The notes under the pieces: generated by a model
Seen by the model: only the letters and a program-made list of their open reading frames with translations
Told to the model about the DNA's origin: nothing
Databases searched by the model: none
Shown: piece by piece, positions 34,323 to 45,300 of the stretch
Position numbering within the stretch: the first letter of the stretch is position 1
How the letters are laid out: each line of letters begins with the position of its first letter
From: Delphinus delphis
Lineage: Eukaryota; Chordata; Mammalia; Artiodactyla; Delphinidae
Assembly (NCBI RefSeq): GCF_949987515.2
Contig: NC_082689.1
Location: forward strand, 67,021,746-67,085,745
Direction of reading: 5' to 3'
Length of the DNA stretch: 64,000 nucleotides
Translations under genes and position numbers: made by a program

Positions 34323-35985
34323 TTCCACCCCTACACGACCCTTACCATCTGGGTCCACCCCTCTTCCCTGATATGCCTGGGGTCAGGTAGGTAGAGGTAC
34401 ACTACAATCAAATACCCCGCATACCGAATAGACAACTGCAGCTAAAGAAAATCAAGAGTCCAAGAGAGGGACAATCTTTGGGGGCCATGTGCTTATCAGG
34501 TCAATTTTTCATGGAAGTCCAAAGGAGGATGATTTACTCCTCTAGCTACAGCAACCCAACAAACTCACTGCACAGTGACGCCACCACAGTCACCCAGTCC
34601 GCAAACAGATTCCCTCCACTCAGACTAAGGACAAAATATAAGACATTTAACAGGCACAATACAGGGAAAATCATGACCACTAAGCAAAATACAAGCAGTA
34701 ACAGCCTTCTGAGATAATACCGTCTCTACCTGCGGTTTTCATCCTGGCCTGCAGGATCCCACCTGTCCATCCTCACTGCCCATAGCCGGTGCTAAATAAT
34801 AAAGAAGCGGCATAACAGGCCACATGGTTAATATAATTGTGGCTTTCTCCAGTAAGGAGCCCGGATTAACTACTCTAGTAGTCCTAGGTGGGGCGCGGCA
34901 GGAGACAGGTGAGCTCTGTTAAGTCCCTTTCTAGTCCTATTCACCACGGGGTGGTAAACCCAAACCACCAGGGCCTTACCTGCCAGTCCCAGGCCCATTT
35001 TATAAGGTGTTCCTCTGGGTCTAGATCCTGTGGCAAGGGCAAAAGCAAGTTAGGGTCCTGGCCAATAACTGGCAGTGGGCCTTCAGTCCTTTGGTAGTCA
35101 ACAGTCGAACTCGGATTGTGTTGGATCAGCTGCCTCTGGGTTAACGTGGTGTAAGCACTGGGATGTTTGCTCCCACCTTAATGGTTGTTTTAAGTAGCCT
35201 GGCAGCAGTGGGGTTGTAAGGCAGGTGGAAATGCCAGTGGATGTCATTTTTACTGGCCCATTCCTGAACTTCATGGCCAGGAAGGTGGATCCCTTGGTTC
35301 TTATCAATGTCCATGGCGGAGGGGGCGGGGGGGGGGGTCTTATAGCATGCACAGCTGTTCTAGATCCCAAATAATGGTTTTGGGGTTGCTACACGACTAG
35401 GCTAGACCTCTTGTAATGTCTTTTACCTGTTGTAGCGCATCGTAGACTGCATTTAGCTGGTGTTCCATCACACTACATCATTGTTCCGTCCCCTTCCATG
35501 GCTGGGACCTGAGGCCCAAGGGCACTCTTATTAGTTTGCTATTGTCACAGGCCCCTAACAAACACTTCCGAGTAACTGGCCATGTCCAATTCACAAGCCT
35601 GTCCCTGAGTTAACATCCCTAAAGCCTGTGTCTTGCTTAGGGCTGGTGGCTCAGGGATATGCTCATCGTACCCAACTAGCTAACAGCCAGGTACCTGATA
35701 ATCCAGGTTCTTGCATTTTGTCTGTATTCACCAGCCATCCCTGGGCACTCAGATGAGTCACAAGCATGGGGCTGCTACTTTTCAACTGGAAAGAGGCTCT
35801 GAGGTTAACAGGATTTCATCAGCATAATGGGAGAGAAAGACATCTCTCACGGTAAACAGCTGCCACGGGGCTCCACAAGCTAGAGACCAGCCACCTTAAC
35901 CCCGCAACTTTCTGTTCCCCGTCCTGATTTCCCGGCATCTCAGCGCTCACGGGAGTTTCCTCGGCCACCTGGCTGGCTCACTAAT
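34323..35985 (-). pseudogene. ERV internal remnant with integrase relic
   Basis: On the minus strand, about 35305 down to 35170, one frame reads as a retroviral integrase core: it shows NQG (where functional enzymes have DQG), then EVQEWA and HLPYNPTAA. A frameshifted overlapping frame spans 35098-35370. The rest has no protein I can identify. The region next to the right LTR, where the primer-binding site should be, starts ATTAGTGAGCC and shows no recognised tRNA match. A G/C-only tract (35316-35338 on the plus strand) lies in the integrase region. Extensive deletion makes the copy non-functional. Confidence 0.7.
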
Positions 35986-36488
35986 TGTTAGGCTGCAAGC
36001 CTTGTACTCACTCGGCCAGCCTCAAGACGGAAGAAAAAGTTCGTAGTCAGCGACAGAGACACCAATGGTTTACTGGAGAGGGGATCTTACCTGCCTGAAG
36101 CAAGGTCCTGGAGCGACACCTCACTGCGTTCTGTGCGCGGCAAACACTGAGCAGGAAACGCCAGCCATCTTTGCTACCTGGAGGCGGGAGCAAGGGCGGG
36201 AGGAGGGGCCCGGGTGGGGGGAGCCAGGAGGAGGCCACAATCTAGAAGGGGAATTGACGTCAGGTTGGCTCAGTTACTAGGGGCACCGGCAGTTGGGGCA
36301 TGGTGCAAGCAGGTAGGCAGTTAATTAGGCCCTATAATTAACAGGATTGGAGAGTCATGTGAGGGAAGCTGGGCCTAGTTGATCAGGGCCTAGTTGAAGC
36401 AGGGCCTAGTTGATCAGGGCCTAGTTGAAGCAGGGCCTAGTTGATCAGTGAGCAAGAGAACAGCCATCTTGAAAGGCCTGACCATACA
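35986..36488 (-). repeat. ERV 5' LTR (503 bp) with expanded U3 repeats
   Basis: On the plus strand it runs from TGTTAGGCTGCAAGCC to GGCCTGACCATACA. Its greater length compared with the left LTR comes partly from a GC-rich stretch (36177-36235) and partly from a 31-bp tandem repeat (36371-36447) built from GGGCCTAGTTGATCA and GGGCCTAGTTGAAGCA alternating 2.5 times. The repeat is in U3, where retroviral enhancers lie. The YY1-type GCCATCTTG occurs at 36463-36471. Confidence 0.85.
36371..36447. repeat. 31-bp tandem repeat in the LTR U3
   Basis: Five half-units alternate between 15 and 16 bp at 36371, 36386, 36402, 36417 and 36433, with essentially no divergence between like units. The other LTR has a single unit. 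Confidence 0.95.
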
Positions 36489-36493
36489 TAAAC

Positions 36494-37189
36494 AAATACA
36501 GAAGAGTTTAATATTGAGCAGGTATTTTTGCAAATAGTACAGTTTAAGTCAAACATTCTAAAAAGCACTTAAATTTTAACAATTTAAATGCAATTAATTA
36601 GAAAAGGACCACAGAGATAAATACCAGGGAAAGAATTAGATGCCCTATTCTTTCAGAAAGAATGTTCCCAAGTGGCTTATTATGCCCATCCAGCAACATT
36701 ACAGGGCCTCATATTCGATCCATTTCTTCTGAACTTTGTAGGTAGCTAGAAATGGTTAGGCAGCAAGCAGTGTTCTTGGAAAAATAGATTCGTGTTACCC
36801 TTGGAAACAGAGTGTGTTGCAAGAAAGTCTTTGGCATGAAACAAGGCTGAGTATACACAGCCGTCTCTCAGATGGTGTGGGTTTGGAAACATAAGTGGAC
36901 AAGCCAAACCCTTTAAGTCTTCCTTTTCCTTTGAACTGAATTCCAGAATGTGTTTTTTATGTTACTGTGTAGCATTTGTGTTTATCCTTATTTATTCCTG
37001 CATAATATTTCATTGAGTGGATGTGGCTATTGAATGAAAACAAGATCCTTCAGTCATTCCAAACTGAGTTAAATGAAAAGTTCCATGCTTTCCAAGCTCA
37101 TCTACTCATCCCTTTTGGATAGTGAGAGAAACATCCCAAAGCATGGGTGTGGTCAAATGATAAAGGGAAATTGCTGTCAACTTTTGGGG
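36494..37189. other. Unique DNA
   Basis: No gene or repeat recognised. Confidence 0.45.
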
Positions 37190-37480
37190 AAAACTGATAT
37201 GTTCAGATATTGCTGATGGAAGCGTAAATTTGTATATTCCTTTTAGAGAACAATTTGGCAACATTTACGAAGCGCACTATAAATATTCATAATATTTGGC
37301 ACAGTTCCCCCTATTCCTGCGAATTTATTCTAAGGTAATAATTATAAAGAAAAAAAACATAAATGGAGAGAGAAGTCAAATATAGCGTTAATTATAAATA
37401 AAACCTAAGGAACATACTGATTGTTCAACAAGAGACAAATAGATAAGTAAAACATCCATGGAATATTTTGTTCCCTGAAG
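37190..37480 (+). repeat. Old L1 (L1M-like) fragment
   Basis: The segment shows 'attgctgatggaagcgtaaat', GAGAACAATTTGGCAACATT, 'gcgaatttattctaaggtaat' and 'ataagtaaaacatccatggaatatt', which follow an old L1 ORF2 end in order. Confidence 0.6.
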
Positions 37481-37950
37481 TAATTATAATCATGAACTGT
37501 ATAATATAGAAAAACAAGACGTTAAAAAGTAGGGCACTAGATGATCTGTTTACTTTGATTATACTATGTGATGTGAATAAACTAGAAGGTAATGTTGAAT
37601 AATGGAATTAAAATAGGAATAAGGACTAGGTGATTTTTTTCTTCTTAAATTTCTTTAAATATTGCTTGAGATAGGCAAAAGAACTGACAAATAAGATAAA
37701 TAAATGGATGAAGAGTTTTCTTTGTCATTAGAAGAGCAGGTAGATTTTCCTTTTCCCACCCCCAGTGTCAGAAACCAACCAAACAAATACATCAAAAACG
37801 AAACTCCTTGCCATTTGCCTTTAAGGAGAGCTGCCATGTTTAGAGTTTACATCTCTGAAATAGCCACTCTGGTGAGAAAAGAGACTAAGAACAAACTTCT
37901 GGAGTAGGGTCTTCAATTTGCAATAAGATTTCACTTCAAGAGATCATACT
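37481..37950. other. Unique AT-rich DNA
   Basis: No gene seen. Confidence 0.45.
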
Positions 37951-38776
37951 CTTCTCCCCTCCTTTCCTTTCCTTCCTCCCTCCCTCCCTCCCTCCCTTTC
38001 TTTCTTCTTTCCTTCCTCCCTCCCTTTCTTCCTTCCTTCCTCCCTCCCTCCCTTGCTTCGTTCCTCCCTCCCTCCCTCTCTTCCTTCCTTCCTCCCTCCC
38101 TCCCTTCCTCCCTCTCTTCCTTCCTTCCTCCCTCCCTCCCTCCCTTCCTCCCTTCCTCCCTCCCTTCTTCCCTTCCTCCCTCCCTTCTTCCCTCTCTTCC
38201 TTCCGTCCTCTCTCCCTCCCTCCCTCCCTTCCTCTCTTCCTCCCTCTCTTCCTTCCTTCCTCTCTCCCTCCCTCCCTTCCTCCCTCTCTTCCTTCCTTCC
38301 TCCCTCCCTTCCTCCCTCCCTCTCTTTCTTCCTTCCTCCCTCCCTCCCTCCCTCTCTCTTGCCTCCTTCCTCTCTCCCTCCCTCCCTCTCTTCCTCCCTT
38401 CCTCCTTTCTTCCCTCTCTTCCTTCCTTCCTCCCTCCCTCCCTCCCTCTCTCTTGCCTCCTTCCTCTCTCCCTCCCTCCCTCTCTTCCTCCCTTCCTCCC
38501 TCTCTTCCTCCCTCCCTCCCTCCCTCTCTTCCTTCCTTCCTCCCTCCCTCTATCCCTCCCTCCCTCCCTCTCTTCCTTCCTCCCTCCCTCTATCCCTCCC
38601 TCCCTCCCTCTCTTCCTTCCTCCCTCTCTCCCTCCCTCCCTCTCTTCCTTCCTCCCTCCCTTCCTCCCTCCCTCTCTTCCTTCCTTCCTCCCTTCCTCCC
38701 TTCCTCCCTCCTTCCCTCCCTCTCTTCCTTCCTTCCTCCCTCCCTCCCTCCCTCCCTCTCTTCCTTTTCTTCCTTC
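37951..38776. repeat. 826-bp polypyrimidine (TTCC/CCCT)n tract
   Basis: The plus strand is almost purely C and T (units CCCT, TTCC, CTCT), with only a few purine interruptions (e.g. TTGC near 38053, CCGT near 38203, TTGCC at two places, TATCC at two places). Both strands give long open frames by chance: Pro-Ser-Leu repeats on plus (243 codons from 38053) and Gly-Arg-Glu-Lys repeats on minus (286 codons from 38791). Neither is a gene. Higher-order copies occur: a segment with CTCTCTCTTGCCTCCTTCC occurs near 38350 and again near 38448. Homopurine/homopyrimidine tracts can form triplex (H-DNA). Confidence 0.99.
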
Positions 38777-39844
38777 AAATATAGCAGACATTTATATTGC
38801 TCCTCTCCTCCTTCCTCTTACAAATTTCTTTCCTTGATCATCATAGGGCTTTAAGGCCCCCTTTTCAATACTTTTTAGTACTTTTTTTTCTTTACCTTCC
38901 ATCTTTATATAATTATTTTACCCTTTATTTCTATATGTTATTTACAGTTAATTCACTAGTGCACTTCTACTCTCACCCTGTTTTGTGTTTCTTTTAAAGA
39001 TTCCCTGGCTGACTAGCTATAATTGCATTTTCAGTAGTGGATATAAATGAAGGTTAACTTGACTCCAGCTCTTAAACAGCACTTTTATGGTTAAGTGGTT
39101 ATGGCTAAGTTTATGGTTGTGGTTAAATAATTTCTCAGAAGAACTAAAAGTTAATGGTTTTGCGTCATTAAGAACATCTTCTAATTATTCCTGTCTTTTA
39201 TTCAAATTCTGTTGTAAACAGAGTCAATGCTTTAAATTTCTTTATATTTATACAGTATAAATAAATGCCTTGTGGGGAAATTAACCATACTTTTTCATCT
39301 GTTTTTAAAATAGTTTTGGTCACTTAGTGTACATAGTTTGTCATATGGTTGAATAGTATTTCTATTTTTCATTTGTGTGGAGTAAACTAGCCAGGTATCT
39401 GCTGCTTAGTCTGTTTGCAGTGATTATATCATCATTTTGTGTTGCCAGTGATTTATTTTCTGTGTTATCCATATTGAAACATTTTCAGTTCAAGTGGATC
39501 ATTGCCCTAAAGCACTTTTCAACTTAATAAATATAAGTAGAAATTGGACTTTTCATTTTGTTATGAAGTTTTTATTATAGGCAAAAACTCTAATTTGACT
39601 CTTTTCTTAACTTAGTTCTTTTAGCATTTAAAAATACCAGATATCGTTACAAAAACTTACGCTTCTCCAAATGGGAATGTAACACTGTTACATTTTCTGT
39701 TTCTCTGTTTTCGTAGGTGACATGTAAGTCATGTTTCTCTGTTTTCACAAGTAACGTGTAAGGGTACTTCTGAGGCTTAATTTAACCATGATAGGTGACA
39801 CTTGAGCAGTGTCATTATGAAATAATATGCAAATCCTTCACCTT
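38777..39844. other. Unique AT-rich DNA
   Basis: No gene. An imperfect 30-bp direct repeat (GTTTCTCTGTTTTC...GTAAG) is found at 39699-39728 and 39733-39762. Confidence 0.5.
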
Positions 39845-39965
39845 CACTTAACAATACTCACCGAGAAGCTACTATGTATTAGGCTCAATGTGGGGCCCTA
39901 GGATACAACAGGCAGCAAGACTGTATCCTCTTCGCATCCTGTGCTCTTCACCTGCAAAATAGGAA
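39845..39965 (-). repeat. L2-like fragment (antisense)
   Basis: It shows 'gagaagctactatgtattaggctc', 'ggggccctaggatacaacaggcagcaagac', the reverse L2 end. The copy is degraded. Confidence 0.5.
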
Positions 39966-41901
39966 ACTGATACTTTTTAAGGCTCCTTTTAGGAGTAAAG
40001 TCTCTAATTGATTGTTTTTATTTCAAAGATCATAAAAGATTATCCATTTTACTAAAAGCAAAACTTAAAAAAAAATGAAGATATTTTAAGTGATACCTGG
40101 TTCAATATCTAGAGTTTACCATGGTAGACAATAACTGGTGAATGTTAGGGTTATCTCTGAATATGACTATAGATGTGTGTGTTTATATTTTCAAATATAT
40201 GTGTATTGCACAAAGGAATTTAAATTGTAGGTTGCCATATGCACTCAGAAAATTGAACAAAAGCAATGAAACATGGTAAATACAACAAAACACAACAAAA
40301 CAGAAGTTAGAGGGTTTTACACATAGACTAAACCCATTCCCTGAAAAATTCAGGGCATACATTAAATATTTCTACTACCATGATACTGAGATGAGAGGAT
40401 AGCCTTATGATATTACACACTGACTCTTCAGAAAATCCAATATTAAAATTCCTAAACTCATAAGAGAACTAAGTGTATTAGTTCCACATTACACAAGGAG
40501 TCATTTGTCGGTTTTCTTTAAAAGGAACCATTTATGATCCCTCCACGAGTATATTTATAACATGATTCCATGTACAAAATTTCCCTTTCTGCACAGTTTC
40601 TCGGTAACAAATCTATTGTGTAAAGCATGGTCCACTTGTAATCTCCTTATACCGTACTAAGCTAGGCTGAGCAGCCTCAAGGTCATTCACACTGGTTTTG
40701 GCTTCTGTGTAAAGACGGCCCCAAGCTATTTAAGGAACATCTGGCTGCTGGAGAGCTTGGAGCCAAATTTGCTGTTCATCACTCGCAAGTGCCTGCTTTT
40801 TAGATATTAACCTCACTCCTGGCTCCATCTAACTTTTCCATTCTTAGTTTTCATTTACTTTGTTTAAAAACACATATTAATTAAAAAGTTAAAAAAATTT
40901 TACATGTGAAAAAAACTCTCAATAAGCTACCCTAAATTGTTTTGGGTGAACATCTAGATATAAATAAGTAAAGAGGGGCCAAATAATTTGTGTGATCATT
41001 AGGAAACCCAAAAGACCAGAATTACGCAATAGCCTACTGCTTTAGTTATGTTTATGCTAAAATATCCAAAATGAATAGCCATAAAAAAGCATCACTTTTT
41101 AACAGACAATAAGTCACGTGTTAGTAAACACAAAGAGTTAGCATGGGTAAATGACTTATTTAAATACATGGTTTTACTTGAAGTAATCCTAATAGTACTT
41201 ATTTGCAAATTAAATTCTAAACAGTATATAAATCTGCATAAATAGACTATGACACCTTGAAAACTGCTTCAATCTTTAAAATAGTACATTAAAGTTGATT
41301 TACCACATGATCCTCATGAAAATACCTATGACATCTACATTAATACACAGTGAAAGGATAGTAATCAGTGAAACGTCTGGGATTTCCACATGAATCAACA
41401 CTGGTGCATTGCTAATGTAACACTCAATTACATCATGTTTAATTTATGTGGAAATGTTTGGATATGCCTAAAATGTCTGTGGTAAATCATTCTGGGATCT
41501 TAATTGAACATTTTTCTGTGATAAATTACTCTGTAAACACTGAAATAATATTCTTACATAACTACCAATTTATTTTGAAAGACTCCAACAACCCCAAATC
41601 ATTATTTTCTTTGTATGATCCTAAGCTTGTATCCTTCAGGAATTTATTTTCCTTTCTGGTAGCAAATAATTTTAGCATTCATAAAATGCTTATTTCCATC
41701 CCATAGCTTGGTTATCATTTTTTAAAACTCAAAATATCTATGTTATTTTAATATACTAAAGATCATGGTGAGCTATAGTCTCTTCAGTAATGAAAAATGC
41801 TTAGAATTAAAAATTTGACACTCTTTTCCCCAGTAATAAGCTACTTAATTTAATATACTAAAGTAGTGATACTCTATTTCATACTCAATTACTTTATTAT
41901 T
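39966..41901. other. Unique DNA
   Basis: No gene or firm repeat. The stretch at about 40600-40800 ('ctgagcagcctcaaggtcattcacac ... gcttggagccaaatttgctg') is more complex and GC-richer than its surroundings and could be a conserved noncoding element; it is not proven. Confidence 0.45.
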
Positions 41902-42276
41902 AAGAATATTTAAGGGACTTCCCTGTGGTGCAATGGTTAAGAATCTGCCTGACAATGCAGGGGACACGAGTTTGAGCCCTGGTCCAGGAAGATCCTACAT
42001 GCCGCGGAGCAACTAAGCCCGTGTGCCACAACTACTGAGCCTGCACTCTAGAGCCTGTGAGCCACAACTACTGAACCCGCATGCCAAAAATACTGAAGCC
42101 CGCATGCCTAGAGCCTGTGCTCTGTAACAAGAGAAGCCACTGCAATGAGAGGCCTGCGTACCTCAACGAAGAGCAGCCCCTGCTCGCCACAACTAGAAAA
42201 AGCCTGCGTGCAGCAATGAAGACCCAACGAAGCCAAAAATTAATTTTAAAAATATTTAAAGAAAAGAATATTTAAG
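41902..42276 (+). mobile_element. Long CHR-type SINE with exact target duplication
   Basis: The body at 41915-42263 starts GGACTTCCCTGTGGTGCAATG and has repeated 'acaactactgaacccgc / aaatactgaagcccgc' middle units. It ends 'acccaacgaagccaaaaatt' plus an A/T-rich tail. AAGAATATTTAAG flanks it exactly at 41902-41914 and 42264-42276. At about 349 bp it is the long subtype. Confidence 0.95.
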
Positions 42277-43974
42277 AAAGGAGCTCATTTTCATGGTGGA
42301 GACTAGTTGAAATGTCATTATTATAGTTAATACAGAAAAGATTTTATATGAAGCTGAGAAATAAATATTTTTAATCATAAAAAATACTATGATACTAAAA
42401 ATTAATAATTTCCCATGTCACTACCCTTCATTACCTGAAATGTTTAAATCAAATAAATGTTTAAATTGAATAAATTCTATTTTGAAATTTTTATACACCT
42501 GTTTACTTGAAATATAATAATTCTTCCTAGAACTATAATTAAAGTAATATAATTAAAATTGATGTAAGTTTATATTATTCTAATAGTTATAAACTTAAAT
42601 TGGACTATGATTTTTCTGTCATTTTCCAGAAAAATGAGTCAACGGCAAATCTGGAGACTGTACCAATCAGAATTCTTGGCTGCAAACAAACAAACAGCAG
42701 CACCAACAAAGCAACATGATACAGCAAAGGTAATCAACCATGGGTTCTTCAGCTGAGGCCTTAACTGGATTTTGTGACTCCCTTCCTCCACTCCACTTTC
42801 CTTGCCTTCAGTTTGAATCTCAATGATTCTTTACCCAATATGGTGAGGGATCTGAGCCCCTGGTAGCCTTGCTTAAATCAGGTTGCAGTACACTGACATT
42901 TTCTTCCACCCACAACTGTGGCAGTAAGTCTACTTTCCCTTAAGTGGAACTGACAAACATAGTAACACAGCAACAACAGTAATAATCTTTTCTCTCTACT
43001 TTTTGTTTTTGCCTGCTTCCATAGGGCATGAAGAACCCAAACTGATCAGGTGCAGCCTTAGCTTCCAATTCAATGGAATTCCAACCTTCATGTTACTATT
43101 CCATCAGAAGCCAAAATCAAAAGGATAGAAAACAAACAGTTGGCAAGTGAGTTAGTAAATGTAATCCTGAGAACCTCCATTCCAGTTTTAAACCCTACAA
43201 TTCTAGACTTGGATATTCTGACCAAGTGGAAAAAAAACTCCATGTGGCAATCGTTTGTTCAAAATGTAAACCGTATCCTGCAAGAAAACACATCAACCGC
43301 CCACGCTGTTGACTCTCTGTTAAGCTTATCTGACTCAGTGACTAGTTCCTTCTAGTAATGGGGTATGCAGTAGTATCAATGAATCCCTTGAATATTAACC
43401 CATTGCCTTCCTTATTTCTTTAAAAAAAAATGAGTTCCTTTAAACTGAATCTATTTAGTGTGGGGTACCATCGCCTTGCATAAGGCAACCAATTAATCTA
43501 CAGATGGTATAATGACAGAGAAGAATGATCAGGGAAAGCAAAAACAAATTCAGAATAAATACCTACTGCAATAAGGAAAAACTGCTGCTCACTTCTCCCC
43601 ATCCCATAAAGATGATAGGTATTCCCTGTAGACAACTTGATATCAAATTGTTCTTCGGTCTCTCTAGGTATAATGCTTTTTAGAAGCCCATGATCAGTTA
43701 CTGATACTAGAAAATGGAGTGTTCACGGTAGCCGGATGGCCACTGATGAGAACTCCATGTTGTTGTAACTGCAGATAATCTTCATTCCCTCTATGATAAA
43801 CATTTGGTTCATGAATCCGCTGGCATTGCTGAGAAAGGAGGTTAACCTATATTTACTGAGTGGGTCACCTTATCTGTTCAACATACCCTTTCCCCAAACT
43901 CCCTCCATAATCTCCAACCCTACTCTTCCCAACTGTCTGGCTGTCCAGCTAGTTCATTAGCCACTGAGTTGGTA
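42277..43974. other. Unique AT-rich DNA
   Basis: No gene recognised in about 1.7 kb; the 71-codon frame near 43140 has no domain. Confidence 0.45.
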
Positions 43975-44360
43975 TAGGTTCTTGTTCTGATTATCTTTAC
44001 TGCATATAAAATTAACCTACAATTTAGTGGCTTAAAACAATCATTCTATTATGATCATGGATTCTGTAGGTAAGGAATTCAGGTGGAACACTGGGGATGG
44101 CTTTCCCTTGCTCTGTGATGTCTGCTGCCTCAGCTAGGAAGTCTTGAGTCTGGGGATGACTCAATGACTATGGGCTGGAAGCATCTGAAAGCTCCTTCAC
44201 TCACATATCTGGTACCTACACTGGGCTGACTCGAGGACGAGGACTGGTGACTGAAGTAATTACATGTGGCCTCTCTTGGCAACCACATAGCATGACAGCC
44301 ACAGGGTGATAGTATTTCACTCCCAGTGACCACAGGAAATAAGTTAATTAGCAGTTTCAC
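43975..44360 (+). repeat. Ancient interspersed repeat (family uncertain)
   Basis: The phrase 'acctacaatttagtggcttaaaacaatcattctattatgatc' followed by 'tctgtaggtaaggaattcagg' and 'acatgtggcctctcttggcaacc' is a widely dispersed mammalian repeat pattern, probably LTR-type, which I cannot name. Confidence 0.5.
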
Positions 44361-45164
44361 TTTTTCATAGTAGAATAAGGCAGATCTAAATTCTATCTCT
44401 AAAATGCCTAGAATTTTAAATTCCTTCACCCTCAACAAAGCCAGATAAAAGCCCTGGATCCTGCCAATTTCACCAAGATTCTGTGCTGCAACTCACTACT
44501 AGTAACAATTTCTGTTTAAATCGGGGTCCTGGTTGCACAGCAGAAACTGACTCTGATCCTACTAAGCAGAAAAGGACTTCACTGGAAGAAAAAAGGTTGG
44601 CTCAGACAGTCCATAAGAGGGCTAAAGAACCAAGCTCAGAAAAGGGCCCTGAATTAGAGACTGGGAAGCAGAGAATGTAGCTAAGCTCATATCTCAGGAT
44701 CAGCCTGGAGAGAACATCTCCACTAACAGTGCCCGCACTGGATCCTGGCTGCTGCTGCTAACATGAAGACCTACCACCGCTGTGACTGACTTAACTGTTC
44801 AATCACCTCCAGAACAACCCCTAACTACCCCTGATTTTGTCACTTTCTACAGATCCAACATTCCCATATAGAGCTTCCTGCTGGCCAAACTTAATGACAT
44901 GTCTGCTTTTTAGCTCTTGGGGTGAGAAGAGGGGATGAATGCTTCTTCTAGTTCCCCAGAGGGAAGTGGGACTCTGCCTCACCACACTTACACAACAGGA
45001 ATCCTACCAAATAAAAACGGGGCTTAGATTATGGGCAGGCAAAAATAAAGCATATACCTATTGAACATGCTTAATCTGATTATTTAATAATAATTATTAT
45101 TTAATAATTAAAATGAATGAATGGATGAATTAACAGTAAGACTTAATTAGTTCAAGCAACTACT
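44361..45164. other. Unique or unassigned DNA
   Basis: The stretch near 44500-44660 could be another old dispersed repeat, but I cannot place it. A short TAATAATTATTATTTAATAA stretch lies near 45085-45110. No gene is seen. Confidence 0.4.
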
Positions 45165-45300
45165 TTAATAAAAGGAGCCCCAAGCTTCTAGCCTTAATGT
45201 TGCTGTGTAACTGGGTAAATCATTTAACCTCTCGAGTTCTTTTTTCTCATCTATAATAAGAGGGCTTGGCCTCTGATCTCTGATTTTCATTAGAACTAAC
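45165..45300 (-). repeat. MIR fragment (antisense)
   Basis: It shows 'gtgtaactgggtaaatcatttaacctctcgagttcttttttctcatc', the reverse MIR core. Confidence 0.6.

Larger units (their letters stand above)
33934..36493 (-). mobile_element. Deleted endogenous retrovirus with two LTRs (minus strand)
   Basis: Two related LTRs (33939-34322, 35986-36488) in the same orientation flank 1663 bp of internal DNA. Each LTR starts TG and ends CA, and TAAAC is repeated exactly outside them (33934-33938, 36489-36493). A purine-rich stretch (GTGTAGGGGTGGAA on the minus strand, just inside the left LTR) fits a polypurine tract, which makes the left LTR the 3' one. A full provirus would have about 5-8 kb inside; most of gag, pol and env is gone. 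Every frame I checked is broken. The 5-bp duplication would suit a class III (ERVL-like) element, but class is not settled. This is an inert genomic fossil. Confidence 0.85.

Noticed and set aside
35316..35338. G-rich run that could be a quadruplex regulatory site
   Set aside because: It lies in a degraded ERV pol region and is a simple mononucleotide-type expansion; the run of G may also be a sequencing artefact.
36371..36447. Short regular repeats suggesting a CRISPR-like array
   Set aside because: Units are contiguous with no unique spacers, in a mammalian LTR.
37931..38854. Long open frames (286 codons on minus, 243 and 133 on plus) encoding Gly-Arg-Glu-Lys or Pro-Ser-Leu repeats
   Set aside because: They are translations of a polypyrimidine tract without stop codons by composition; there is no complexity, promoter or exon structure.
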